This document shows, piece by piece, positions 46,966 through 57,332 of a DNA stretch of 64,000 nucleotides. The stretch's first letter is position 1; the number at the start of each line of letters is the position of its first letter. The notes beneath the pieces are model-generated. The model was not told the DNA's origin. It saw only the letters and a list, made by a program, of their open reading frames with translations, and did not search any database. The position numbers and the translations under genes were made by a program. Origin of the DNA: Marinobacter orientalis (lineage in GTDB: Bacteria > Pseudomonadota > Gammaproteobacteria > Pseudomonadales > Oleiphilaceae); NCBI RefSeq assembly GCF_004792665.1, contig NZ_SRZX01000001.1, forward strand, positions 744,001-808,000, given 5' to 3'.

Positions 46966-49104
46966 TTATTTCCCGGTCAGGCGTTCCAGCAATACCAGTT
47001 GCGATGCCAGACGACTCTCACCCTCTGCCGGCTGATTCTGGATGTAACTGCCATCCGGCTGCAAGACCCAGGACTGACAGTTGTCGGCCAGATAGGTATC
47101 CAGGTCTTCACTGACCCGCGCTATCAGCGCAGGATCTTCAATCGGGAAGGCCGTCTCCACGCGGCTCAGCAGGTTTCGCTCCATGCCGTCGGCGCTGGAA
47201 CCGTATACTTCCGGCCGGCCGTTGTTGCCAAAATAGTAAACCCGGGCGTGTTCCAGAAAACGTCCAATGATGGAGCGCACCCGGATATTGTCCGAAAGCC
47301 CCGGCACTTCCGGCCGCAGGCAGCAGATGCCACGGATGATCAGGTCAATCTGCACGCCGGCTTGCGACGCACGGTACAGCGCCTTGATCAGCTCTCGTTC
47401 GGTCAGGGCATTGAACTTGAAAATAATGCGTCCTTTGGGGCCCAGTTCAGCTTCCCGCTCCACCAGTCCCAGCAGGCGGGTGTGCAGGGTAAAGGGTGAA
47501 TGGAACAGTTTCTTGATCTTCAGCGCCTTGCCCATGCCTGTCAGCTGCTGGAACAGCTTGTTGACGTCATCGCCGATGGATTCATCGCAGGTCATATAGC
47601 TGTAATCGGTGTAGAGACGGGCGTTGCCGGCGTGATAATTGCCCGTGCCGAGGTGGACATACCGGCGCAGTTTTCCTTCCTCGCGGCGCACAATGAGGAT
47701 CATCTTTGCGTGGGTCTTGTAGCCCACCACACCATAAACCACGATTACCCCGGCCTCCTGCAGACGGCTCGCCAACTCGAGATTTTCCGCTTCGCTGAAG
47801 CGGGCCCGCAGTTCGATAATGGCGGTGACTTCCTTGCCACGACGGGCCGCATCCATCAGCGCCTCAACAACTTCCGAATCAGCGCCGGTGCGGTAAAGAG
47901 TCTGGCGAATGGCCAGCACCTGGGGATCCTTGGCCGCCTGCCGTAACAGGTCAACCACCGGACTGAAGTTTTCATACGGATGCAGCAACAGCAGCGGACG
48001 CTTGCGGATGGCGTCGAACATGGATTCCTTGCTGCGGATCTGGCGCGGAATCGAGGGCGAAAAGCCGGAATAGGTCAGGTCCTGTCGATCCACCAGTCCA
48101 CCCACTGCCATCAGGCGGGTGAGGTTAACCGGCCCGTGCACCTGGTAAAGGTCGCGCTCGGTAAGACCAAACTCACGCAGCAGAAAATGCACCAGCTCTT
48201 CCGGGCAGTTGTCCGCCACTTCCAGCCGCACACCGTCACCAAAGCGACGGCTCAGCAGCTCGCCGCGAAGGGCCGACGCCAGGTCTTCAAGGTCGTCTTC
48301 AAGCTCGAGGTCAGCGTTGCGGGTCAGGCGGAACTGGTAACAGCCCTTCACTTCCATACCCGGGAACAGTTCATCAGTATGGGCGTGGATCATCGATGAC
48401 AGGAACACCAGGTTATCACCGCCATTACACACATCGTCCGGCAACCTCACCAGACGTGGCAATGAGCGCGGTGCGGGCACGATTGCCATACCGGTTTCAC
48501 GACCAAAGGCATCCTTGCCGTCGAGCTCGACGATAAAATTCAGACTCTTGTTGACCAGCCGCGGAAAGGGATGGGAGGGATCCAGACCGATCGGGCTGAC
48601 CACCGGCAGGATTTCCTCGTCAAAGTAGCGCCGCACCCACTCAGCCTGGGCCTCCGTCCACTCCCGGCGCCTGACAAAGTGAATATTTTCCTGTTCCATC
48701 TCGGGAATCAGCACATTATTGATAATGTCGTACTGTTCGCGGATGTACTCATGGGCGACCCGGCTGATTTCGCCCAGGACCTGCTCCGGCATCATGCCAT
48801 CGGAGCCCAGCGTTTCCCGCCCATACTTGATCTGCTGGCGCAGGCCGGCAACACGGATCTCAAAAAACTCGTCCATGTTGCTGCTGAAAATGCAGCAGAA
48901 CATCAGCCGGTTAATCAATGGATGGGTGGTGTCCAGTGCCTGCTTGAGCACCCGGTAGTTGAACTGAAGCTGGCTGAGCTCGCGGTTGAAGTAGTTTTCC
49001 TGGGCCGCCACATCAACGTCATTGCCAGGTGTCGGCAATTCCACCGGCGCCGGCACATTCTGGTTATCGACAGCCTTCAGGTTATTTGCAGATTCAGTAC
49101 TCAT
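46966..49104 (-). CDS. ppk1: Polyphosphate kinase 1
   Basis: A 712-residue enzyme that builds polyphosphate from ATP. The N-terminal domain begins YFNRELSQLQFNYRVL; the ATP and phospho-His sites are in the two PLD-like C-terminal domains (GYKTHAKMILI with the autophosphorylated His, and YFGNNGRPEVYGSSADGMERNL). Length is normal. hemB lies upstream on the same strand, as in Pseudomonas (PA5242-PA5243). Confidence 0.95.
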   Translation of the reverse strand: MSTESANNLKAVDNQNVPAPVELPTPGNDVDVAAQENYFNRELSQLQFNYRVLKQALDTTHPLINRLMFCCIFSSNMDEFFEIRVAGLRQQIKYGRETLGSDGMMPEQVLGEISRVAHEYIREQYDIINNVLIPEMEQENIHFVRRREWTEAQAEWVRRYFDEEILPVVSPIGLDPSHPFPRLVNKSLNFIVELDGKDAFGRETGMAIVPAPRSLPRLVRLPDDVCNGGDNLVFLSSMIHAHTDELFPGMEVKGCYQFRLTRNADLELEDDLEDLASALRGELLSRRFGDGVRLEVADNCPEELVHFLLREFGLTERDLYQVHGPVNLTRLMAVGGLVDRQDLTYSGFSPSIPRQIRSKESMFDAIRKRPLLLLHPYENFSPVVDLLRQAAKDPQVLAIRQTLYRTGADSEVVEALMDAARRGKEVTAIIELRARFSEAENLELASRLQEAGVIVVYGVVGYKTHAKMILIVRREEGKLRRYVHLGTGNYHAGNARLYTDYSYMTCDESIGDDVNKLFQQLTGMGKALKIKKLFHSPFTLHTRLLGLVEREAELGPKGRIIFKFNALTERELIKALYRASQAGVQIDLIIRGICCLRPEVPGLSDNIRVRSIIGRFLEHARVYYFGNNGRPEVYGSSADGMERNLLSRVETAFPIEDPALIARVSEDLDTYLADNCQSWVLQPDGSYIQNQPAEGESRLASQLVLLERLTGK

Positions 49105-49163
49105 TGCTAGCTGCTTCCATTATCAGGTTGCTGGTACAGCCCCCTGCTTGTGACTGTTGCCGG

Positions 49164-50276
<1,113 letters not shown>

Positions 50277-50301
50277 CTATCCTGCCCCCATGAACAGAAT
50301 G

Positions 50302-51333
50302 TTACCGGATGGAATCGAGAGCTTCGGCCCGCAGCTTTTCCGTGCCCTCGAAGTAGTCATCCCTTAGCGAATCAATGGCGGCTTCACGCTCAGGGCCGGC
50401 AAGCCCCAGTTCTTCAAGCGCCGACAGTTCATTGCTGTAAGCCTGCCATTTGTTATCCCAGGCCCGCTGTCCGGCTTCGACCTGCTCCAGTTGCCGGGCG
50501 GCTTCGTCACCAAAGCGCTCTTCCCGCCACGCATGCAGCGATTCCGGATCATCGGCAAATTCTGCACGTGCGCGCTGGTAGTCGACGAACTTGCGGGTAT
50601 CCTGGCGAGCCTGACGCACCGGTGCTGGCAATGCCTGTTCGGCCCTCGCCAACGCCTGCTTCCGCTCCTCACCGGACAACGAGGAGGCGGTCCTGATGCG
50701 CAGCTGTTCGATCTGGAAGCGGTCCAGGGCTTCGTCGGTAGCGAAAAAGGCATCTGCAGTTTGCGCATCCATCCAGTTGCGTCGCAAGGCACGGATTTCC
50801 GCCATTTTCCGCTGCATTTCATCGGCGTCCAGAGTTGCAGAATTGCCGTGGGACGCTTCCAGATCACCCAGCGCCAGCTTGTAATCCAGGTAGTCTCCCA
50901 GTATGGCGAGGGCTTCAGAACGCGCCGGCTCTGCCAGCCGCCCAAGCGCCTGCTCTATTCGTGCAACCAGTTGCGCCAGCGTCTCCTCACCCAGGGCAGC
51001 AAGGTAATATTCAAATAATTGCCGTAACTGCGGTGTGGCAACAAGAGACCCACCACTATCAGTCCTGGCCCAGCCGTCGGGCAGGCTGGTTCCCGCCAGA
51101 GATGCCGGTAACTCTTCCGGTACTACCACTCCCGCGTCTCCCACCAACCTCGAAGGGGCCTTTCCCCGTTCAGTCTGATCCTGCTCTGGCGCACCCCCGA
51201 CAGGGACCTCCCTGGCATCTTCGCCACCCGGGGGCGTTGCCGGATTGCCACCGTGGAAAATAACCGTGCCGGCAAAAACCACCGCCATAGCAAGCAGTGC
51301 GACTGTGGCGAAACCAGGGAATCCTCTCATCAA
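50302..51333 (-). CDS. lifO: Lipase secretion chaperone (lipase-specific foldase)
   Basis: A 343-residue membrane-anchored periplasmic foldase. It has an N-terminal helix (TVALLAMAVVFAGTVIF), a Pro/Gly/Glu-rich linker, then the folding domain with LAGTSLPDGWARTDSGG, the RxxFDY-like motif as RQLFEYYLAALGEE, and a long helical region. Such proteins fold a partner class I.1/I.2 lipase and are nearly always just downstream of it. No lipase gene is in this window; the upstream gene is a small SutA-like protein. Confidence 0.82.
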   Translation of the reverse strand: MMRGFPGFATVALLAMAVVFAGTVIFHGGNPATPPGGEDAREVPVGGAPEQDQTERGKAPSRLVGDAGVVVPEELPASLAGTSLPDGWARTDSGGSLVATPQLRQLFEYYLAALGEETLAQLVARIEQALGRLAEPARSEALAILGDYLDYKLALGDLEASHGNSATLDADEMQRKMAEIRALRRNWMDAQTADAFFATDEALDRFQIEQLRIRTASSLSGEERKQALARAEQALPAPVRQARQDTRKFVDYQRARAEFADDPESLHAWREERFGDEAARQLEQVEAGQRAWDNKWQAYSNELSALEELGLAGPEREAAIDSLRDDYFEGTEKLRAEALDSIR

Positions 51334-51476
51334 TCAGGCCTGTTCAGTGGTCAAATGTGGCATGAATAACGATCATGAAAGATAGAACGGGCTATCCTGT
51401 TGGTAGCAGCATAGAGGAATGCGGAAGGCGTCGATGAGACGGGAGTCAAAACAACCGTAAACGACGGAGGTAAAAC

Positions 51477-51500
51477 GGCCGCAGCCCCGGGACTGCGGCC
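51477..51500 (-). terminator. Stem-loop terminator after the SutA-like gene
   Basis: GGCCGCAG (51477-51484) pairs with CTGCGGCC (51493-51500). On the minus strand GTTTTACC follows, a short T-run. It begins 8 nt after the small gene's stop. Confidence 0.65.
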
Positions 51501-51508
51501 TGGCAGAT

Positions 51509-51730
51509 CTACAGCGAGCGATTGTTGAAGCCAACGTCCACCTTGCGGGAGGAATCAGAACGGAATGCCGTATCGACTTCCTCAATTCTGCCGCCCTGGC
51601 TCAGAAACGATTCCATATCCTGCTGAAGCTGGGCACGAATACGCGCACGGCCGGCAATGGAATGGTTATCGTCGCTGTCGTGTGTCCAGCTACCGGATTG
51701 CTCCAGATTGCTTTCGTCGAATTCACCCAT
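51509..51730 (-). CDS. SutA-like small acidic protein
   Basis: A 73-residue protein. Its acidic, disordered start (MGEFDESNLEQSGSWTHDSD) is followed by a helix RIRAQLQQDMESFLSQGGRI and a short tail ending NNRSL. The central AxxxDMExFLxxGGxIxEV pattern and acidic tail resemble Pseudomonas SutA, an RNA polymerase-binding protein used in slow growth, but the N-terminus is shorter. The gene is isolated and has its own terminator. Function is by resemblance only. Confidence 0.55.
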   Translation of the reverse strand: MGEFDESNLEQSGSWTHDSDDNHSIAGRARIRAQLQQDMESFLSQGGRIEEVDTAFRSDSSRKVDVGFNNRSL

Positions 51731-51999
51731 GAATTTTCTCCATCAACGAAAACATAACAATGAGCGCACCAAGCCTGTACCGGCAGGCCGCTCAATCTCA
51801 GCGGGTGGGCCTTGGATCCCGCCTTGGCGTCTTTATAATCCGGTTTCGGTTGCAACGCCATTTCCTGACAATGCATTTTTTGTAAACTTTTGTAACATTT
51901 ACCATGTCTCTGTTTTTAAAAATAATATGAACAAGGCTGTTCAGCCTCGCTGATTGACACAAAGAATGAATAATGATTCACTACTTATAAGGAAACCGC

Positions 52000-52632
52000 A
52001 TGGCATACCGGGAAACTGAAAAAATGCGCAATCGCAAGGCGGAAGCCCGCAAGCGCATTATCGAGTGTACTCACGAATGTGTCGCCGAAGGCGGCTTCCG
52101 GAGCGCTCAGATTACCCGTATTGCAGCCTGCGCCGGTGTTGCCACAGGAACCATCTACCGGCACTTCGAGTCCAAGGAAGACCTGTTCGCAGAAATTTTC
52201 AGGATTGCAACACAGCGGGAAGTGAACAGGGTTGCGGAAGCGCTGGCTACAGAAGGTGACCCTGTGGTCCGGCTGGAGACGGCACTGCGCCAGTTTGCAG
52301 AACGCGCTCTGAGAGGCCCGGTAATGGCCTGGGCACTGATCGCTGAACCGGTAGACCCGAAAGTAGAGGAAGAACGCCTGAAGTTTCGCCGGGCTTACGC
52401 CGAACTGTTTGAGCAGGCGATACGGGAAAGTATCGAAGAAGATAGCCTCCCCGTTCAGGATGCAAGGCAAAGCAGTACCTGCGTTGTCGGTGCCATTGCT
52501 GAAAGCCTGGTGGGCCCACTTTCACCGGCCCAGGCAGAAGGTGCAGACCAGGCAGATAAAAACGACCATGATCCGCTGGTCGACTCCATCATCTGCTTTT
52601 GCATGCAGGGGTTGACTGGCACCAGGAGGTAA
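52000..52632 (+). CDS. TetR family transcriptional regulator
   Basis: A 210-residue protein with HTH at about 15-60 (ARKRIIECTHECVAEGGFRS, then ITRIAACAGVATGTIYRHFE) and a helical C-terminal domain. Its stop is 2 nt before the aidB-like ATG, so the two are cotranscribed and it probably regulates its own operon. The ligand is unknown. Confidence 0.86.
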   Translation: MAYRETEKMRNRKAEARKRIIECTHECVAEGGFRSAQITRIAACAGVATGTIYRHFESKEDLFAEIFRIATQREVNRVAEALATEGDPVVRLETALRQFAERALRGPVMAWALIAEPVDPKVEEERLKFRRAYAELFEQAIRESIEEDSLPVQDARQSSTCVVGAIAESLVGPLSPAQAEGADQADKNDHDPLVDSIICFCMQGLTGTRR

Positions 52633-52634
52633 AT

Positions 52635-54338
52635 ATGAACGCCCACCAGCCGGTGCCACAAGACAGAACACAACCCTCCGGTGACGACCGTTACCTGGCC
52701 ACAACCCACGAGGTCTTCAACCAGCCCACGGCCCTGGAGAACTACAACCTGTTTGAGCAGGACCAGGCTCTGCAGGAGGCAGTAGCGCGGGAGGGCGCGG
52801 CAGCAGCCACCAGCGATCTCAGGCAATTCGGCGCCTTTGCCGGCGCTGCGGAAACCATCGAACTGGGATTCCGGGCCAACGAGAACAAGCCGACTTTCAA
52901 CACCCATGACCGCTTCGGTCACCGGATTGACCAGGTGGACTTCCATCCTGCCTATCACCAGCTGATGTCCACCGCGATGGAAAACGGTCTGCACAGCAGC
53001 CCCTGGACCAATCCCGGAGCCGGCGCCCACGTTGCCAGGGCCGCCAGGTACTACATGCATTCCCAGGTAGAAGCAGCTCACTGCTGCCCCATTACCATGA
53101 CATTCGCTGCCATTCCCTCAATCCGCAAGCAACCGGAACTGGCAGCCATCTGGGAAGACAAGATCCTCGCCAACAGCTATGACCCGCGCAACCTGCCGGA
53201 CAGCGAAAAGCAATCCGTCACCATCGGCATGGCGATGACCGAAAAACAGGGTGGCAGCGACGTCCGCGCCAACACCACTCGCGCCTACGCCATCGGCGCC
53301 GAAGGTCCGGGCCAGGCCTATGAGCTTGTCGGGCACAAATGGTTCGTATCAGCCCCCATGTGCGACGCCTTCCTGGTATTGGCCCAGACCAAAAGCGGAC
53401 TGTCCTGCTTCCTGATGCCACGCTGGCGTCCGGATGGCAGCAAAAACCCCTGGCAGGTCCAGCGCCTGAAAAACAAGATGGGCAACATTGCCAACGCCTC
53501 CAGCGAGGCTGAACTGCGCGGCGCCCTGGCCTGGATGGTCGGCGAAGAAGGCCGCGGCGTACCCACCATTATTGAAATGGTCGCGATGACCCGCTTCGAC
53601 TGCATGATCGGCAGCTCCGCCGGCATGCGCCAGGCATTTGCCCAGGCCAGCCACCACTGCCACCACCGCAGCGCCTTCGGCAACCGCCTCAGCGACCAGC
53701 CCCTGATGCAGAACGTGCTGGCCGACCTGGCACTGGAAAGCGAAGCCGCACTGGCCTACACCATGCGCATCGCCCGCTCGCTGGACAGCCAGCACCTGGA
53801 ACACGAGCGCCTGCTGGCCCGACTGGCCACCCCGGTGGGCAAATACTGGATCTGCAAACGGGTACCGAACCACGCCTACGAATCCATGGAGTGCATCGGC
53901 GGCAGTGGCGTGATGGAAGACTGCATCATGCCCCGCCTGTTGCGGGAATCACCGGTCAACGCCATCTGGGAAGGCAGCGGCAACGTCCAGTGCCTGGACA
54001 CCCTGCGCGCCCTGCATAAAGAACCGGACACCCTCGATGCCTTCTTCAGCGAAGCCGCCGAGGCCCGCGGTAGCGATGCCCGCTTCGACCGCTTCCTGGC
54101 GCAGCTGCAGAACGACTTCGCCGATATCAGCGACTTCGAATACCGCGCCCGTAACCTGGTGGACCGGCTGGCCCTGCTGATGCAGGCATCGCTGCTGCTC
54201 AGAAACTCCGACCCGGCCGTAGCCGACGCCTTCTGCGCCTCAAGGCTGGAACACAACGGCGGCCTGAACTACGGCAACCTGCCCTCAGGCACCGATCCGG
54301 CAGCCATTATCAAACGGGCAACGCCTGTAGTAGGCTAA
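52635..54338 (+). CDS. aidB: AidB-like acyl-CoA dehydrogenase
   Basis: A 567-residue flavoprotein. The N-terminal THEVFNQPTALENYNLFEQD and later CPITMTFAAIPSI, MTEKQGGSDVRANTTRA and PVNAIWEGSGNVQCLDTLRA match AidB, which is larger than ordinary acyl-CoA dehydrogenases. In E. coli AidB is induced by alkylation and binds DNA. Here control by the upstream TetR gene suggests a different trigger. The ATG has AGGAGG 6 nt upstream. No ada or alkB gene is near. A hairpin repeat begins 61 nt after the stop. Confidence 0.9.
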   Translation: MNAHQPVPQDRTQPSGDDRYLATTHEVFNQPTALENYNLFEQDQALQEAVAREGAAAATSDLRQFGAFAGAAETIELGFRANENKPTFNTHDRFGHRIDQVDFHPAYHQLMSTAMENGLHSSPWTNPGAGAHVARAARYYMHSQVEAAHCCPITMTFAAIPSIRKQPELAAIWEDKILANSYDPRNLPDSEKQSVTIGMAMTEKQGGSDVRANTTRAYAIGAEGPGQAYELVGHKWFVSAPMCDAFLVLAQTKSGLSCFLMPRWRPDGSKNPWQVQRLKNKMGNIANASSEAELRGALAWMVGEEGRGVPTIIEMVAMTRFDCMIGSSAGMRQAFAQASHHCHHRSAFGNRLSDQPLMQNVLADLALESEAALAYTMRIARSLDSQHLEHERLLARLATPVGKYWICKRVPNHAYESMECIGGSGVMEDCIMPRLLRESPVNAIWEGSGNVQCLDTLRALHKEPDTLDAFFSEAAEARGSDARFDRFLAQLQNDFADISDFEYRARNLVDRLALLMQASLLLRNSDPAVADAFCASRLEHNGGLNYGNLPSGTDPAAIIKRATPVVG

Positions 54339-54399
54339 GCTGGATGTTCGCCAGAGTATTACGGTGAGCGACTTGGCGGACTCCACATGAATTGTTCGC

Positions 54400-54512
54400 G
54401 AACCGGTGTGGAAGGGCTTTCCAAAACTGTGCGGACCCATGGATGGCGGAGCCCAAGCGCCACATGGACGTGCCGAAGGAGCGTGTTTTGGAAAGCCCTT
54501 TCACACCGGTTC
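54400..54512 (+). repeat. Core-and-arms hairpin repeat, copy D (after aidB)
   Basis: Arms are 54400-54427 and 54485-54512, 28 nt each with one G-U type pair. The core, 54428-54484 (57 nt), is the most diverged copy, but keeps CCA-TGGA-TGG near its start. It lies 61 nt after the aidB-like stop in the same orientation and 23 nt before the ATG of the DUF503 gene, so it may form part of that gene's leader. Confidence 0.9.
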
Positions 54513-54535
54513 CAACACCCAAGCCGGAAGCAGAC

Positions 54536-54877
54536 ATGTCCGAAGCACTGAGAAAGCTCCTCGACCAAGGCAACCCCCAACAACCGGTTATCACACCTCA
54601 CGTAGGCGTGCTAACCCTGCACTTCCAGCTCTACGCGTGCGAAGACCTCAAAGCCAAACGCAAAGCCTTCACCGCCATGAAAGCGGTCTGGGGCAAAGAA
54701 CCCGACCTGGCCGTCGCCGAAACCGCCGATCACGAGGCCCTCGACTGCGCCACCTGGACCATCGCCACCCTCGGCAATTCCTCGCAGCAGATATCCCAGC
54801 GCCTGGACCAGGTTGAAAAAGCCATACAGGAACGCATTGACGCTGCCATACTGGACGTACACCGGGAGATACTTTGA
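54536..54877 (+). CDS. DUF503 (YlxP-like) family protein
   Basis: A 113-residue protein with the DUF503 pattern HVGVLTLHFQLYACEDLKAK (LK-K region), then LAVAETADHEALDCATWTIA and a C-terminal helix. Function is unknown; relatives near rbfA have been linked to ribosome maturation in Firmicutes. The frame is open from 54392, but that part crosses hairpin copy D and includes HGWRS-like repeat translation products, so I start at ATG 54536. Confidence 0.7.
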   Translation: MSEALRKLLDQGNPQQPVITPHVGVLTLHFQLYACEDLKAKRKAFTAMKAVWGKEPDLAVAETADHEALDCATWTIATLGNSSQQISQRLDQVEKAIQERIDAAILDVHREIL

Positions 54878-55070
54878 CCCTTCTGGAGGCGGATACCATG
54901 CTGTAGCGTATGGTTTCACGACACCGTATACTACGCCTCCTCAGGGAGAACAGAGCGCCAGGGCGAAGCCCGGTGGCAAGTTACCGACGTCGGAGCCCAG
55001 AGTTTCCGACCGTATCCGCAGTGCATCCGGAACAGGCCCTGTGGATGACCACTGATAGTGTGTGGCACCT

Positions 55071-56747
55071 ATGACCGGAAAGAAAAAATCCGCCCAGGCC
55101 TCGGTAGAGGCCATGTATCGTGTATTTACCGTGCCCGAGGCACCTGAATCCACCCTGAGCCGGATTGACCAGAACATATCCCGCAACCTTGCCGGATTCC
55201 TGCAGGAACACATCGTTGCGGTCGAGCGGGATCTTTCCGACGTCGAGAAAGACTTCTCGGACTACGCCATACCCGAAAAACCGGTTTTCGTCTCCGAACA
55301 GGCCCAGTTCCTGCTCGACAAACTGGTGGCGAACTCCGTACATACGGCGTCTCCGAGCTTTATCGGCCACATGACATCGGCATTGCCCTACTTCATGCTG
55401 CCGCTGTCCAAAATCATGATTGCCCTCAACCAGAACCTGGTGAAGACCGAAACCTCCAAGGCCTTTACCCCCATGGAGCGCCAGGTGCTGGGCATGATCC
55501 ACCGGCTGGTCTACGAACAGGACGGCGCCTTTTACCGCAAATGGATGCACGACCCCCGCCACGCCCTTGGCGCCATGTGCTCGGGCGGCACCGTCGCCAA
55601 CCTGACGGCACTGTGGGTAGCCCGCAACAACGCCTTCCCCGCCGAAGGCAGCTTCCGCGGCATCCACGAGGAAGGCCTGTTCCGGGCCCTGCGATATTAC
55701 GGCTGTGAAGGCGCCGCGATACTGGTATCGCGGCGTGGCCACTACTCCCTGCGCAAAGCTGCGGATGTACTGGGCCTGGGTCGCGAGTTTCTGGTACCCG
55801 TTGACACCGATGACGACAACCGCATCAACACCGACGCCCTGCGGGAGAAGTGCCTGGAACTGCATCGCCAGAAAATCCGGGTCATGGCCATTTGCGGCAT
55901 CGCCGGCACCACTGAAACCGGTAACGTCGACCCGCTGGATGCCATGTCAGACATTGCCCGGGAATTCGGCGCCCACTTCCACGTGGACGCTGCATGGGGC
56001 GGGCCAACGCTGTTTTCCCGCAGCCACCGGTACCTGTTGAGGGGGATCGAAAAAGCAGACTCGGTAACCTTTGACGCCCACAAACAGCTCTACGTCCCCA
56101 TGGGTGCGGGCCTGGTGGTGTTCCGTGACCCCGGCCTGGCCAGCGCCGTTGAGCACCACGCCCAGTACATTATCCGTAAGGGCTCGCGGGACCTGGGCAG
56201 CACTACCCTGGAAGGTTCAAGGCCGGGCATGTCGATGCTGATCCAGTCAGGCCTGAAGATCCTGGCGCGGGAGGGGTATGAAATCCTTATCGATCAGGGC
56301 ATCGACAAGGCTAAAACCTTCGCAGAAATGATTGATGCAGAGGCGGATTTCGAACTGATCACCCGGCCCGAGCTCAATATTCTGACTTACCGCTATTGTC
56401 CGGAAAAGGTGCAAAAAGCGCTCTCTGTCGCCGACCCCTTGCAGGTCGAACGGCTGAACACTTCCCTGAACCGCATTACCAAGTTCCTGCAGAAAACCCA
56501 GCGGGAGCGGGGCAAGGCATTCGTCTCCCGGACACGCCTCGAGCCGGCACGCTATTTCAACTTTCCCTGCATCGTGTTCCGCGTCGTCCTGGCGAACCCG
56601 TTAACCACAAAGGAAATCCTGGCAGACATACTGAAGGAGCAGCGGGAGCTGTCAGGGGATGAAGGCATCCAGGACGAGATCAGCATCCTCGACCAGATGG
56701 CCGACGCCGTGCTGAAGCTGCATCAGTCCGGGGTTCATCAGGCCTGA
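55071..56747 (+). CDS. panP: PanP-like pyridoxal-phosphate aspartate 1-decarboxylase
   Basis: A 558-residue PLP enzyme of the glutamate decarboxylase group. PLP sites are MCSGGTVANLTALW, HVDAAWGGPTLFS and the Schiff-base Lys in SVTFDAHKQLYVPMGAG. The sequence from SFIGHMTSALPYFMLP to KLHQSG resembles PanP of Vibrio and Shewanella, which makes beta-alanine for CoA in bacteria lacking PanD. Here it is near coaBC and coaD only in the broad sense. ATG 55071 is preferred over the in-frame GTG at 55062. Confidence 0.82.
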   Translation: MTGKKKSAQASVEAMYRVFTVPEAPESTLSRIDQNISRNLAGFLQEHIVAVERDLSDVEKDFSDYAIPEKPVFVSEQAQFLLDKLVANSVHTASPSFIGHMTSALPYFMLPLSKIMIALNQNLVKTETSKAFTPMERQVLGMIHRLVYEQDGAFYRKWMHDPRHALGAMCSGGTVANLTALWVARNNAFPAEGSFRGIHEEGLFRALRYYGCEGAAILVSRRGHYSLRKAADVLGLGREFLVPVDTDDDNRINTDALREKCLELHRQKIRVMAICGIAGTTETGNVDPLDAMSDIAREFGAHFHVDAAWGGPTLFSRSHRYLLRGIEKADSVTFDAHKQLYVPMGAGLVVFRDPGLASAVEHHAQYIIRKGSRDLGSTTLEGSRPGMSMLIQSGLKILAREGYEILIDQGIDKAKTFAEMIDAEADFELITRPELNILTYRYCPEKVQKALSVADPLQVERLNTSLNRITKFLQKTQRERGKAFVSRTRLEPARYFNFPCIVFRVVLANPLTTKEILADILKEQRELSGDEGIQDEISILDQMADAVLKLHQSGVHQA

Positions 56748-56824
56748 CATCACACCACCTGTTAGAAACCACGAGCGCGGCAGCACTCCGCCTGAATTCG
56801 CGGCGTCATGCCCCGGATTCGCCG

Positions 56825-56933
56825 TGAACGGGGCGGAACAGGCTTCCAAAACCGTGCGGAGCCATGGATGGCGGAGCCGAGCGTACAGGGAGGTATTAAC
56901 GGCGTGTTTTGGAAGCCTGTTTCGCCCCGTTCA
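56825..56933 (+). repeat. Core-and-arms hairpin repeat, copy E (after panP)
   Basis: Arms are 56825-56852 and 56906-56933 (28 nt, one G-U type pair; one more pair at 56824/56934 fits by chance). The core, 56853-56905 (53 nt), is close to copy B and contains GCCA-TGGA-TGGC. It lies 77 nt after the panP-like stop, in the same orientation, and 29 nt from the stop of the convergent small gene. Confidence 0.93.
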
Positions 56934-56962
56934 CCTACTCCGGGTTGAAGTAAGCCCGGGAA

Positions 56963-57229
56963 TCAGTAAAGCGCCTCTTCATCATCCAGAACTTCGTCCA
57001 GAATCTCGAGAAACATGTGATCGGCGCTGCTCCAGTTCTCCGGAATGCGGATCGTCGTATTGGCGCTTATCTCCCGGGCAATCAGCTCATTGGCATTGGG
57101 CTGATTGCGGTATTTACGGGCAATTTCCACCGACTTCACGGCGATTGTCGGGTCGCTCAGAACCTTCTTGATAAATACCCTGAGCTCGTCAATGACCTTT
57201 GCCTGACGGCTTTGCTCTGCTGAACTCAT
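56963..57229 (-). CDS. Small conserved-looking protein of unknown function
   Basis: An 88-residue soluble, mostly helical protein: SSAEQSRQAKVIDELRVFIK, SVEIARKYRNQPNANELIAR, and an acidic C-terminus DEVLDDEEALY. I do not recognise the family. ATG 57229 has GGGGA 7 nt upstream; the frame extends to 57268. The gene is alone between the convergent panP-like gene and the pit transporter on its own strand. Even codon usage and a good ribosome binding site support it as real. Confidence 0.65.
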   Translation of the reverse strand: MSSAEQSRQAKVIDELRVFIKKVLSDPTIAVKSVEIARKYRNQPNANELIAREISANTTIRIPENWSSADHMFLEILDEVLDDEEALY

Positions 57230-57332
57230 GATCAATCCCCGGACAGGTTGCAATATTGAGGGAGGCAAGCGCCTCCCGTATAGGGAATAGTATGGATCAA
57301 ACCGGCAGCTGACAACCAGCGCAGGCGATCCA

